In this document: positions 56,815 through 64,000 of the stretch, one piece after another
How the letters are laid out: each line of letters starts with the position of its first letter
Numbering within the stretch: the first letter of the stretch is position 1
NCBI GenBank assembly: GCA_963169045.1
Contig: CAUJDF010000058.1
Span: 310,001 to 374,000 of the forward strand
Source: Myxococcota bacterium
Lineage (GTDB): Bacteria; Myxococcota_A; Bradymonadia; UBA7976; UBA1532
Direction of reading: 5' to 3'
Length of the DNA: 64,000 nt
Made by a program: the position numbers and the translations under genes
The notes under the pieces: generated by a model
What the model was told of the DNA's origin: nothing
The model's input: the letters and a program-made list of their open reading frames with translations, nothing else
Database searches by the model: none

Positions 56815-58911
56815 GTGTCTTACCTCGTGCTCGCCCGCAAGTGGCGTCCCGGCACCTTCGACGAGGTCGTCGGTCAGGAGCACGTCACCCGAACGCTCAA
56901 GAACGCCATCCTTCAGGATCGCGTCGCTCACGCGCTGCTCTTCACCGGCAGCCGCGGCGTCGGCAAGACGTCGTGCGCGCGCATCCTTGCCAAGGCGCTC
57001 AACTGCGCGAACGGCCCGACGGTCGATCCCTGCGGCAAGTGCCCCGCCTGCGTGGAGATCACCACCGGCGCTTCGGTCGACGTCTTCGAGATCGACGGCG
57101 CCAGCAACAACTCCGTCGATCAGATCCGCGAGATCCGCGAGTCGGTGAAGTTCCTGCCGACCCGCGGCAAGCGGAAGATGTACATCATCGACGAGGTGCA
57201 CATGCTGACCACCAGCGCCTTCAACGCCCTGTTGAAGACGCTGGAGGAGCCGCCCGCGCACGTCCTGTTCGTCTTCGCGACGACCGAGCCCCACAAGATC
57301 CCCGAGACGATCCTCTCGCGGTGCCAGCGCTTCGACTTCAAGCGCATCCCCGAGCTGCGCATCGTCGAGGCCATCGGCAAGATCGCGGCGGCCGAGGGCG
57401 TCCAGGTCGAGCCGTCGGCGCTGCACCACATCGCGCGCGAGGCCCAGGGCGGCATGCGCGACTCGCTGTCGCTGCTCGACCAGGTCATCGCGTTCTGCGG
57501 GACGAACATCACCGAGCGGCAGGTGCGCGAGGTGCTCGGCATCGCCGACCGCCGCATCCTGCACGACCTGACGCGCGCGGTGCTCGCCGGTGACGGGCCG
57601 GGCGCGCTGGGCCTCGTCGACGACCTGTTCCGCTTCGGGCTCGACCTGCAGAAGTTCGCCGCCGAGTTCGTCCAGCACCTGCGCGATCTGATGGTGGTGA
57701 AGGTGTGCGCCGATCCCGGGCGCCTCGTCGACCTGCCCGACGGCGAGGTCGAGGCGATGGCCGAGCTCGTGCGCGACGTACATCCCGCACGCATCCACCG
57801 GCTGTTCAACGCGCTGTTGCAGGGCGCCGACGAGATCAGCCGTTCGCCCTACCCGAAGCTCGTCCTCGAGATGAGCCTGCTCCGGCTGTGCCACCAGGGC
57901 GCGACGCTGCCGCTGGCCGAGGTGCTCGAAGGGCTGGCGCGGCTCGAGGCGAAGTTCGAGGACGGGGGCGGCGGATCGCCCTCGGCGCCGACCGGTGCCG
58001 GGCCGACCGTGACGCCGCGCGCGGCTTCGCCCGAGGGCGCGGCTGCTCCGCCGACGCCGAGCGGGGGCGACCGGTCGTCGGCGACCGAACCGGCACCTCG
58101 ACTCGCGCCCGCGCCGCCGGAGGCGCCGTCACCGATCACCGCGCCGACCCCCCCGACGTTCGCCGCGCCGACGCCACCCGCGCCACCGCCGGTCCCCGCC
58201 ACGGCGCCGGTCGTCGCGTCCGCCGCCGTCGCGCTCGTCGAGCACCGTCCGGCGACCGCCGCCCCGCCGGTGATCGACTTCTCGGCGGCGTCGACCGGCT
58301 TCGACGTTCCGCCGCCGCCGCTGCCGCCCGGGCAGGCCGCCATCGCGCGCGCGCTCGGTCTGATCGGCGCCGACGACACGGTGGTCGAAGCGGCGGCGCC
58401 GCCGCGCCCGGCCCCGGCTCCGCCGGTGACGCCCGTCGCGGCCCCATCGACCCCGGCGGTCGAGGTCGTGCTGGTCGAGCCGCCGGCGCCGCCCGCCGAG
58501 GCGAGCGGCGACGTCGGCGCGTTCGAGCGGCTGCTGGCGCGGGTGCGCGAAGGGGACCGCTTCTACGCAGCGCTCGTGGAGCACGCCGCGCGCCTGGTAC
58601 ACCTCGGCGACGACGCGCTCGTGGTCGCCGTTCCCGAGCGCGAGGTGGCGCAGGTCCGCGCGGAGGCCCATCAGATCGAGGCAACCGCCGTCGCGGTCCT
58701 CGGACGCCCCGTGTCGTTCCGCGTCGAGCCGTGCGCCGACGGCGATCCGCGCCTCGCCGTCGAGACGCTCGCCGAACGCCGTGAGCGCCTGCGCCGCGAG
58801 CTCGAGGCAGCGCGCCGCGAGGCGGCCCGGCAGGATCCGGTGGTGCAGGAGATCGTCTCGGCGCTCGGCGCCGAGATCGTCGGAGTCAGTGTCGGCGCCC
58901 CGGCGCGCTGA
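56815..58911 (+). CDS. dnaX: DNA polymerase III subunit tau/gamma
   Basis: Clamp-loader ATPase, 698 residues. Starts SYLVLARKWRPGTFDEVVGQ. Walker A GSRGVGKTS, zinc module CxnCGKCPAC, Walker B IIDEVHML, sensor FATTEPHKIPETILSRCQRF. After the collar domain (about 245-370) comes a long Pro/Ala-rich linker (about 385-560), then a short folded C-terminal domain (FERLLARVREGDRFYAALVE). GTG at 56815 matches the conserved N-terminus; the frame runs back into ffs. No AAAAAAG slip site is apparent, so a separate gamma form is not predicted. Confidence 0.95.
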   Translation: MSYLVLARKWRPGTFDEVVGQEHVTRTLKNAILQDRVAHALLFTGSRGVGKTSCARILAKALNCANGPTVDPCGKCPACVEITTGASVDVFEIDGASNNSVDQIREIRESVKFLPTRGKRKMYIIDEVHMLTTSAFNALLKTLEEPPAHVLFVFATTEPHKIPETILSRCQRFDFKRIPELRIVEAIGKIAAAEGVQVEPSALHHIAREAQGGMRDSLSLLDQVIAFCGTNITERQVREVLGIADRRILHDLTRAVLAGDGPGALGLVDDLFRFGLDLQKFAAEFVQHLRDLMVVKVCADPGRLVDLPDGEVEAMAELVRDVHPARIHRLFNALLQGADEISRSPYPKLVLEMSLLRLCHQGATLPLAEVLEGLARLEAKFEDGGGGSPSAPTGAGPTVTPRAASPEGAAAPPTPSGGDRSSATEPAPRLAPAPPEAPSPITAPTPPTFAAPTPPAPPPVPATAPVVASAAVALVEHRPATAAPPVIDFSAASTGFDVPPPPLPPGQAAIARALGLIGADDTVVEAAAPPRPAPAPPVTPVAAPSTPAVEVVLVEPPAPPAEASGDVGAFERLLARVREGDRFYAALVEHAARLVHLGDDALVVAVPEREVAQVRAEAHQIEATAVAVLGRPVSFRVEPCADGDPRLAVETLAERRERLRRELEAARREAARQDPVVQEIVSALGAEIVGVSVGAPAR

Positions 58912-58925
58912 AGCAGGAGTAGCCC

Positions 58926-59246
58926 ATGGCGAATCAAGGCGGTTACGGCAACATCATGCTGCAGGCCCGGCGAATGCAGGGCCAGATCAAGACGTTGCAG
59001 GACCAGCTCGCCGAGCAGACGTTCGAAGGCTCCGCCGGCGGCGGCCTCGTGAAGGTCGTTGTCAACGGCCGCCAGAAGGTCTCGCGCATCGAGATCAACC
59101 CCGAGGCGATCAACCCCGACGACCTCGCCGAGCTGTCAGACCTCCTCGTCGCCGCCTGCAACATGGCGATCGGCGCGAGTCAGGAGCACAGCCAGGCCGA
59201 GATGAAGAAGATCACCGGCGGCCTGCACCTGCCGGGCTTGTTCTGA
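58926..59246 (+). CDS. ebfC: YbaB/EbfC nucleoid-associated protein
   Basis: 106 residues. The helix-strand-helix fold is recognisable from MLQARRMQGQIKTLQDQLAE, GSAGGGLVKVVVNGRQKVSR and PDDLAELSDLLVAACNMA. The dimer binds DNA. It lies between dnaX and recR as in most bacteria, 14 bp after dnaX and 10 bp before recR, with AGGAG before the ATG. Confidence 0.95.
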   Translation: MANQGGYGNIMLQARRMQGQIKTLQDQLAEQTFEGSAGGGLVKVVVNGRQKVSRIEINPEAINPDDLAELSDLLVAACNMAIGASQEHSQAEMKKITGGLHLPGLF

Positions 59247-59256
59247 TCCACCCTCG

Positions 59257-59853
59257 ATGTCCTCCGAGCGCGACCCCATCCGCCGTCTGATCCACGCCTT
59301 CTCTCGCCTGCCGGGCATCGGGGAGAAGACGGCGACGCGCCTCACGTTCTTCGTCCTCGAAGCCGAAGAGGAGGTTGCGCGGGACCTCGCGAGCGCGCTG
59401 GCCGAGGTGCGCGAGCAGGTGCGTTTGTGCTCGGTGTGCTGCAACCTCACGCAGGAGGATCCCTGCCGCTTCTGCGCGGATCCCCGTCGTCAGGACGACG
59501 TGGTCTGCGTGGTGGAGTCGGTGCCGGGGTTGTTGGCGATCGAGCGGACGGGCGAGTTCCGCGGGCGCTACCACGTGCTGCACGGGGTACTGGCGCCGCT
59601 TGATGGCATCGGCCCGGAGCAGCTGCGCATCACCGAGCTCCTGCGCCGACTCGACGGCACGGTGCGCGAGCTGATCGTGGCGACGAACCCGAGCGTAGAG
59701 GGCGAGGCGACGGCACTCTATCTGAACAAGCTCGCGGCGCCGTTCGGCGTGCGCACGACGCGCATCGCCAGCGGCGTGCCCATCGGCAGCGATCTCGAGT
59801 ACGCCGACCAGGTCACCTTGACGCGCGCGCTCGAGGGACGGCGCGAGATCTAG
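59257..59853 (+). CDS. recR: Recombination mediator RecR
   Basis: 198 residues, usual length. Helix-hairpin-helix (FSRLPGIGEKTATRLTFFVL), C4 zinc finger (CSVCCNLTQEDPCRFC), then the Toprim domain (VCVVESVPGLLAIERTGEF, ATNPSVEGEATALYL). RecR with RecO/RecF loads RecA at ssDNA gaps. Its TAG stop is followed directly by a large inverted-repeat element (59855-60049). Confidence 0.97.
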   Translation: MSSERDPIRRLIHAFSRLPGIGEKTATRLTFFVLEAEEEVARDLASALAEVREQVRLCSVCCNLTQEDPCRFCADPRRQDDVVCVVESVPGLLAIERTGEFRGRYHVLHGVLAPLDGIGPEQLRITELLRRLDGTVRELIVATNPSVEGEATALYLNKLAAPFGVRTTRIASGVPIGSDLEYADQVTLTRALEGRREI

Positions 59854-59854
59854 A

Positions 59855-60049
59855 AGCGTGTTGCGCGTGGATGCCGTCGCGAGACTTTCGGCGCGCTCCG
59901 GCGGCAAGGCGGACGAAATCGGCGCAGGCGGAGCTGAGCCACGTCGAGCCGATTTCGCCGAGTCCAACGCAGCCGACGGAGCAGCGAAGCGACCGACTTG
60001 CGGGAGCGAGTCTGGGGAAGTCGCAGCAGGCGGATACGCGCAACACGCT
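59855..60049. repeat. Inverted-repeat element C after recR
   Basis: Outer arms AGCGTGTTGCGCGT (59855-59868) and its exact complement (60036-60049), 14 bp; inner arms CGAAATCGGC (59914-59923) and GCCGATTTCG (59948-59957), 10 bp. It begins one base after the recR stop and ends 21 bp before the mglB promoter. It shares CAAGGCGG and GTCCAACGCAG with element A, CGGAGCAGCG with element D and AAGCGACCGAC with the minus strand of element B. No gene inside. Confidence 0.65.
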
Positions 60050-60070
60050 CCCAGGCGGTCCCGGGCGAAC

Positions 60071-60099
60071 TTGTGTCGCACCGGGCCCGGTGTTACGGT
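60071..60099 (+). promoter_or_regulatory. Predicted promoter of mglBA
   Basis: TTGTGT (60071-60076), a 17-bp spacer, TACGGT (60094-60099). Transcription would start near 60106; a leader of about 26 nt carries GGAG before the mglB ATG. Confidence 0.42.
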
Positions 60100-60131
60100 C
60101 GGCAGCGCGCGACGGAGCAGGCGTTCGATCC

Positions 60132-60611
60132 ATGAATTCGCAGCTCGTTCTGTATGAGGAGGAGTTTCGCCAGATCACCGAGATCTGCGACATGCTCCAC
60201 CGGGACGCCAGCGCGAAGGCGGTCTTCCTCGTCGACAAGAACGGCCAGCTCCTGGCCAACAGCGGCGAGACGGCCCACCTCGACACCACCTCGCTCGCGA
60301 GCCTCACGGCCGGCAATATCGCCGCCACCGGAGGCCTCGCCCAGCTGCTCGGCGAGAAGGAATTCGCCATTCAGGTGCACGAGGGCGAGCGCGACAACAT
60401 CCACATCTCGCTGGTGGGTCAGCGCGCGATCCTCGTGATCATCTTCGACGAGCGCTCCTCGCTCGGGCTGGTGCGGCTGCGCGTCCGCAAGGCGGGCGAC
60501 GTGCTCTCGAAGATCTTCGACACCATCAACTCGAAGGCGTCGGAGCAGGGCTCGACCGTGTTCTCTGAGATCACCGACGACGATATCGACAATCTCTTCG
60601 GAGACATGTGA
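60132..60611 (+). CDS. mglB: Roadblock/LC7 protein MglB
   Basis: MglB is the GTPase-activating partner of MglA and helps set the lagging pole in Myxococcus. 159 residues with one roadblock domain (VLYEEEFRQITEICDMLHRD, AVFLVDKNGQLLANSG, IHISLVGQRAILVIIFDERS) and an acidic C-terminal helix (EITDDDIDNLFGDM), which in MglB contacts partners. ATG at 60132 chosen; mglA follows 23 bp later as in Myxococcus. Confidence 0.93.
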   Translation: MNSQLVLYEEEFRQITEICDMLHRDASAKAVFLVDKNGQLLANSGETAHLDTTSLASLTAGNIAATGGLAQLLGEKEFAIQVHEGERDNIHISLVGQRAILVIIFDERSSLGLVRLRVRKAGDVLSKIFDTINSKASEQGSTVFSEITDDDIDNLFGDM

Positions 60612-60634
60612 GGCGGGCGGGCCCGTAGAGCACC

Positions 60635-61222
60635 ATGTCGTTCATCAACTACAGCTCGCGCGAGATCAACTGCAAGATCGTGTACTACGGTCCCGGTCTG
60701 TGCGGTAAGACCACGAATCTTCAGTACATCTACGCCAAGACGAACCCCGAGGCGAAGGGCAAGATGATCTCGCTCGAGACCGAGACCGAGCGCACCTTGT
60801 TCTTCGACTTCCTGCCGCTGTCGCTCGGCGAGATCCGCGGGTTCAAGACGCGCTTCCATCTGTACACCGTGCCCGGCCAGGTGTTCTACGACGCGAGCCG
60901 CAAGCTCATCCTCAAGGGCGTCGACGGCGTCGTCTTCGTCGCCGACTCGCAGGTCGAGCGCATGGAGGCGAACGTCGAGAGCCTCGAGAACCTGCGCGAC
61001 AACCTCAAAGAGCACGGCTACGACCTGAACAACATCCCGTACGTCGTGCAGTACAACAAGCGGGACCTGCCCAACGCCGCCGACGTCGGCTACATGCGCG
61101 AGCTGCTCAATCCCACCGATGTGCCCGACTACGAGGCGGTGGCGACGACGGGCGCCGGGGTCTTCGACACGCTCAAGGCGGTGGCGAAGCAGGTGCTCAT
61201 CGAGCTGAAGCGCACCCGCTGA
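60635..61222 (+). CDS. mglA: Ras-like polarity GTPase MglA
   Basis: 195 residues. P-loop [10 protein letters not shown] (Gly19-Thr27), switch region [14 protein letters not shown], and the Walker B/switch [15 protein letters not shown], in which the canonical DxxG aspartate is replaced by threonine as in MglA. NKRDLP is the guanine-binding NKxD. MglA-GTP marks the leading cell pole and drives gliding and type IV pili. MglBA next to recR, along with PilZ, PATAN and Che proteins, supports surface motility in this organism. Confidence 0.96.
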   Translation: MSFINYSSREINCKIVYYGPGLCGKTTNLQYIYAKTNPEAKGKMISLETETERTLFFDFLPLSLGEIRGFKTRFHLYTVPGQVFYDASRKLILKGVDGVVFVADSQVERMEANVESLENLRDNLKEHGYDLNNIPYVVQYNKRDLPNAADVGYMRELLNPTDVPDYEAVATTGAGVFDTLKAVAKQVLIELKRTR

Positions 61223-61229
61223 TCCTTCC

Positions 61230-62255
61230 ATGGCCGTCGTCGACCCGCCCGGCGGGCGACCGGAGCCGCTCCCCGTCCGCGCGCCGCGTCCACTGCTGCC
61301 GCCCGCCGTGGGTCTCGGCGGGCACGTGCGCTACTCATTCGCCGCGATTCGCTTCCTGCTCGCCTGGCGCCGCCGCCTGCGCGAGCTGGACGAGGACCTC
61401 TCCCGCAACGCCCGCGAGCGAGATCTCCTGCTCGGGGCCCTCGGCGAGGCAGCGCGCAGCGCGCTGATCGAGGACGCTCGTGTCGCCGCCTTCGGCGCCA
61501 CCGCATCGGTCCTCGAGGAGGAGCGGGCGGCGGTGGACCGCGAGCGCGAGTCGGGGCAGTCCGAGCTCGACCGCACGCGAGCCGACTTGCGCCGCGACGT
61601 CCAGGCGCTCGAGGCGCAGATCGCCGAGGCGCAGCGTCTCTTGTCGCCCCACGCCGCCGAGCGCATCCGCACGGAGGGCCGGCACGAGGAGCTCGTTCGG
61701 CTGCGCGAGGCGGCGGTCCAGCGGGTGCGCGCGCTGCGAGACGCCCGGAACCAGGCGGCGGCGCCCGAAGACGCGGCGCGGCTCGCCGCGGAGGCGCAGA
61801 CGGCGAGCGCCGAGGTCGAGCGCCTCGACGCTGCCCTCGACGCCGCGGAGGCTGCCCTCGCCGCCGCCGAGACCGAGATCGCCCGCCATCGCCACCACCT
61901 CGAGGCGCTGCGCCGCAGACTGGACGACGTCCGCCGCGCCGGCGAGGGCCATATCGCCGAGCTCGAGGCTGCGGTCCGCCGACTGACGACCCGCGCCGAA
62001 GCCGTCGTCGCACGGCGCCGCGCGACGCTCGTCGATCTCGGGCATGAGCTCGCGCGGGAGCCGTCGCCGCGCCCGGGCCTCGCCGATGCATGGCGGGCGG
62101 CGCGCACCGGCCTCGAGCGCTACGAGCACTGCCGCACCACCCGCGAGCTCGTGTACGCCGAGGGCAGCGCCTTCGATCGCAAGCCGCTCCGGCGCACGCT
62201 GCTCGCCGCCGGCGCGCTCGTCGGCGCCCTGATCGTGGCCGCCAGCACCTTGTGA
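61230..62255 (+). CDS. Coiled-coil tail-anchored protein downstream of mglA
   Basis: 341 residues, family not recognised. Residues about 45-285 are continuous coiled coil rich in Arg, Glu and Ala (RERESGQSELDRTRADLRRD; AEVERLDAALDAAEAALAAA). A final hydrophobic segment (LLAAGALVGALIVAASTL) suggests a tail anchor in the inner membrane with the coil in the cytoplasm. It starts 7 bp after mglA and is probably in the same operon, so it could be a polar scaffold or effector of MglA. Codon use matches neighbours. A short basic patch precedes the anchor. Confidence 0.75.
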   Translation: MAVVDPPGGRPEPLPVRAPRPLLPPAVGLGGHVRYSFAAIRFLLAWRRRLRELDEDLSRNARERDLLLGALGEAARSALIEDARVAAFGATASVLEEERAAVDRERESGQSELDRTRADLRRDVQALEAQIAEAQRLLSPHAAERIRTEGRHEELVRLREAAVQRVRALRDARNQAAAPEDAARLAAEAQTASAEVERLDAALDAAEAALAAAETEIARHRHHLEALRRRLDDVRRAGEGHIAELEAAVRRLTTRAEAVVARRRATLVDLGHELAREPSPRPGLADAWRAARTGLERYEHCRTTRELVYAEGSAFDRKPLRRTLLAAGALVGALIVAASTL

Positions 62256-62302
62256 CCCCGCAAATTCGACCGTCCCGCGAGGCACTGTTAGTGTCGCCGG
62301 CG

Positions 62303-62782
62303 ATGCTTCGTGACACACGTGTCCGCGGCCTGCTCGACCGGGCTGAGGCCTTCACGCGCGGCGGCCGCCCGCTGCGCGCGATCGTCTCCTACCGCCGCGT
62401 CCTGGCGCTCACCCAGGACGGCGAGTTCGAGCGCGAGCTGGCCCACGCCCGTCTCGCCGACCTGCACCTGGCCCTGGGCGACGCTCACCGCGCCCTGCCG
62501 CACCTGCGCCGCGCGATGGCGCTCTCCGCCGGCGAGCCGCAATACGCGCTGATGCTCGGCCGCGCGCTCGTCGACCTCGGCCGCTTCGACGAGGCGGGGC
62601 CGCACCTCCTCGAGGCGGCGAGCTGGCCCGTCTACGCGGCCGAGGCCCTGGCGCTCACCGCCCGCTGCCTCGAGGCGCAGGGCGAGCGGCGCGCCGCCGC
62701 CGAGCTCGCGCGTCGGGTCGCCGAGCGGGCGCCCGACGACCCCGCCTGGCGCCGCCTCGCCCGCGATCTCGCCGACGCCTGA
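62303..62782 (+). CDS. Small TPR protein
   Basis: 159 residues made almost wholly of helical TPR-like repeats (RAEAFTRGGRPLRAIVSYRR; ARLADLHLALGDAHRALPHL; ALVDLGRFDEAGPHLLEAAS). No signal peptide or other domain. Starts 47 bp after the coiled-coil gene; ATG 62303 preferred over GTG 62291. The last A of its TGA stop is the first base of element D. Likely a protein-interaction module in the mgl operon. Confidence 0.78.
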   Translation: MLRDTRVRGLLDRAEAFTRGGRPLRAIVSYRRVLALTQDGEFERELAHARLADLHLALGDAHRALPHLRRAMALSAGEPQYALMLGRALVDLGRFDEAGPHLLEAASWPVYAAEALALTARCLEAQGERRAAAELARRVAERAPDDPAWRRLARDLADA

Positions 62783-63005
62783 CAGCGGCGGGCGTTCAAG
62801 TGGACGATGGATCGCGCCGGACGGCGAGGCGAGGCCAAGGCGCGAACCCGCAGTCATCGCCGAGCCGATGGCGAGGGGGGCGGAGCAGCGCGTAGCCCGC
62901 GTCCGCCCCGCGGGCGGCGCCGGGCAGGCGCCCGGCGAGCCGCAAGACACCGGCATCGCCTCGCCGGACAAGCGAGGCGTAGCCAACTTGAACGCCCGCC
63001 GCTGT
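62782..63005. repeat. Inverted-repeat element D in a convergent gap
   Basis: Outer arms of 20 bp (62782-62801 and 62986-63005) are perfectly complementary. Inside are GGCGAGGCGAGGCC-type arms near 62823 and 62955, an 8-bp stem (GGGGCGGA/TCCGCCCC) and a GCCGGGC/GCCCGGC hairpin. The left edge is the last base of the TPR gene stop. The right edge is 41 bp from the stop of the convergent GGDEF-like gene. CGGAGCAGCG is shared with element C and GCGTAGCC with element A. No gene inside. Confidence 0.72.
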
Positions 63006-63046
63006 GAGATGGGCGGGGCGTCGTGGGACCGGACGGCCCGCCGCCG

Positions 63047-64000
63047 TCAGTCGTCGGTGGGGACGGCGGCGCCGGTGGCGGCGATGGCGATCGTGCGCTC
63101 GCCTTCGCTGCTGCGCGCGACCGCGAGCGCCGCGCGCGCCGCGACGACGCTCGAGCGGCCGTCGAGCGCGCCGTTCACTGGGAAGGCGCTGATGCCGGCG
63201 CTGGCGCTGAAGGTCAGGCGGTCGTCGCCGACGCGGAACACCGTGCGGGCGAAGCGCTGCAGCACCCGCTCGGCTTGCGCGAAGGCGCCGCGATCGACGG
63301 TGCCCGGCATGACCATGAGGCACTCCGACGCGGAGAGGCGCCCCGCGTGGTCCGCGTCGCGGCACTCGGCGGCGAGCAGCTCGCCGAGGCCGGCCACCGC
63401 CTGCTCGAGCAGCTCGCGGCCGTACCGGCTCGCAACCGCCTCCGCGTGGTCGATGGCGTAGACCGCCACCGAATAGCCGAGCCCGTAGCGCTCTGCCGCG
63501 GCATGCACGTGCCCGAGCTGGCGGTACGTCTGCGTGACCGGATAGAGCAGCGCGCCGGACGGCGTCTCCCGCTGGCGGTCGGCGTGCAGACGCCACGCGT
63601 CGAGCGCGAGCGCAGAGGCGAGGAGCGGCGCCACGCGCGCCAGCAGCTCGCGGCGCGCGACGTCGGCGTCCGGCACGAAGAAGGCGTGCAAGAGGCCGAC
63701 CGGCCGCTCCTCGAGCAACAACGGGATCGACAGGGTCGACGTGTAGTGGCCCTGCATCGCCACGCTCGCGAGCGACGCCGTGCGCGGATCCACGTCGATG
63801 CCCTCGACGAGGACGGGCGCGCCGCACCGCAGCGCGTCGCGCAGATCGCCGGGCAGGTGGCTCACCGGACGACGCTCGCGGGGTGGAAACCGCCGGGGAT
63901 AGTCGATCGGCAGCGCATACGCGCCGAGCAGCGCCGCCTGGAGCTCGTCGCCCTGCAGCGCGAACAACGCCAGCCCACGCGCGCCGCCGATGAGCGCCAG
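63047..64000 (-). CDS. GAF and degenerate GGDEF protein (5' end outside window)
   Basis: 318 residues are visible; the start lies beyond the right edge. The first part is a GAF-like sensor (LSIPLLLEERPVGLLHAFFV). The second has the GGDEF fold outline (YSVAVYAIDHAEAVASRYGR, RLSASECLMVMPGT, LTFSASAGISAFP), but the signature loop reads SASEC instead of GGDEF and the metal-binding Asp residues are altered, so it is probably enzymatically inactive and may bind nucleotide or partners. Convergent with the mgl operon. The frame remains open to the window edge. Confidence 0.78.
   Translation of the reverse strand: MALIGGARGLALFALQGDELQAALLGAYALPIDYPRRFPPRERRPVSHLPGDLRDALRCGAPVLVEGIDVDPRTASLASVAMQGHYTSTLSIPLLLEERPVGLLHAFFVPDADVARRELLARVAPLLASALALDAWRLHADRQRETPSGALLYPVTQTYRQLGHVHAAAERYGLGYSVAVYAIDHAEAVASRYGRELLEQAVAGLGELLAAECRDADHAGRLSASECLMVMPGTVDRGAFAQAERVLQRFARTVFRVGDDRLTFSASAGISAFPVNGALDGRSSVVAARAALAVARSSEGERTIAIAATGAAVPTDD

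Overview
The window is 64 kb of very GC-rich, densely packed bacterial DNA. It most resembles Myxococcota or a related lineage of the former Deltaproteobacteria. The evidence is a protein with seven MopE-type Asp-rich loops and a MYXO-CTERM-like tail, an mglBA polarity pair, PilZ, PATAN and FHA-GGDEF signalling proteins, a zinc-ribbon/GYF/TPR envelope protein and many TPR lipoproteins. No phage, transposase, CRISPR array or rRNA operon was seen.

Layout. 1-3797 (minus): MCP, CheW and CheA, with CheA cut by the left edge. 4016-6671 (plus): rho, rpmE and prfA. 6671-7080: two large nested inverted-repeat elements fill the convergent gap. 7082-9487 (minus): a Fis-like protein, an archaemetzincin-TPR lipoprotein and a CPBP protease. 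9651-12024 (plus): a minimal type III/flagellar export gate (FliO, P, Q, R and an FlhB lacking its cleavage domain). 11973-14517: a 16-cysteine protein, a second archaemetzincin-TPR and an FHA-GGDEF protein. 14539-20967: three large surface proteins. 20993-27207 (minus): Rep-like helicase, receiver/PATAN/TPR protein, tsaD and rsmA. 27320-29737 (plus): fadR-etfB-etfA with a B. subtilis-type FadR operator. 29863-40962: a PqqD-like protein, a 2,363-residue lipoprotein, then a small cluster (59-aa Cys-rich peptide, HPr-kinase-like protein, SPASM radical SAM enzyme, Sec11-like peptidase, methyltransferase-like protein) that looks like an uncharacterised RiPP pathway. 40944-50177: amino-acid dehydrogenase, RNase G, PilZ, J-domain protein, a fused sugar oxidoreductase-acyltransferase, PBP1A and small envelope proteins. 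50329-54228: the zinc-ribbon/GYF/TPR protein. 54241-59853: serS, tRNA-Ser(TGA), tRNA-Ser(GCT), tRNA-Arg(ACG), tadA, tRNA-Ser(CGA), tRNA-Ser(GGA), ffs, dnaX, ebfC and recR. 60132-62782: mglB, mglA, a coiled-coil protein and a TPR protein. 63047-64000 (minus): a GAF/degenerate-GGDEF protein cut by the right edge.

Three themes recur. (1) Translation: rho-rpmE-prfA, tsaD, rsmA, and a serine-decoding block in which serS sits with all four tRNA-Ser species and tRNA-Arg(ACG) sits beside tadA, the enzyme that deaminates its wobble base. (2) Motility, polarity and envelope functions. (3) Promoters of the form TTGnnn-N17/18-TAnnnT, several ending only 6-9 nt before the start codon, which suggests frequent leaderless transcripts. 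Four large cruciform-like elements with different arms but shared internal motifs abut stop codons (6671-6832, 6837-7080, 59855-60049, 62782-63005). They may be an undescribed repeat family.
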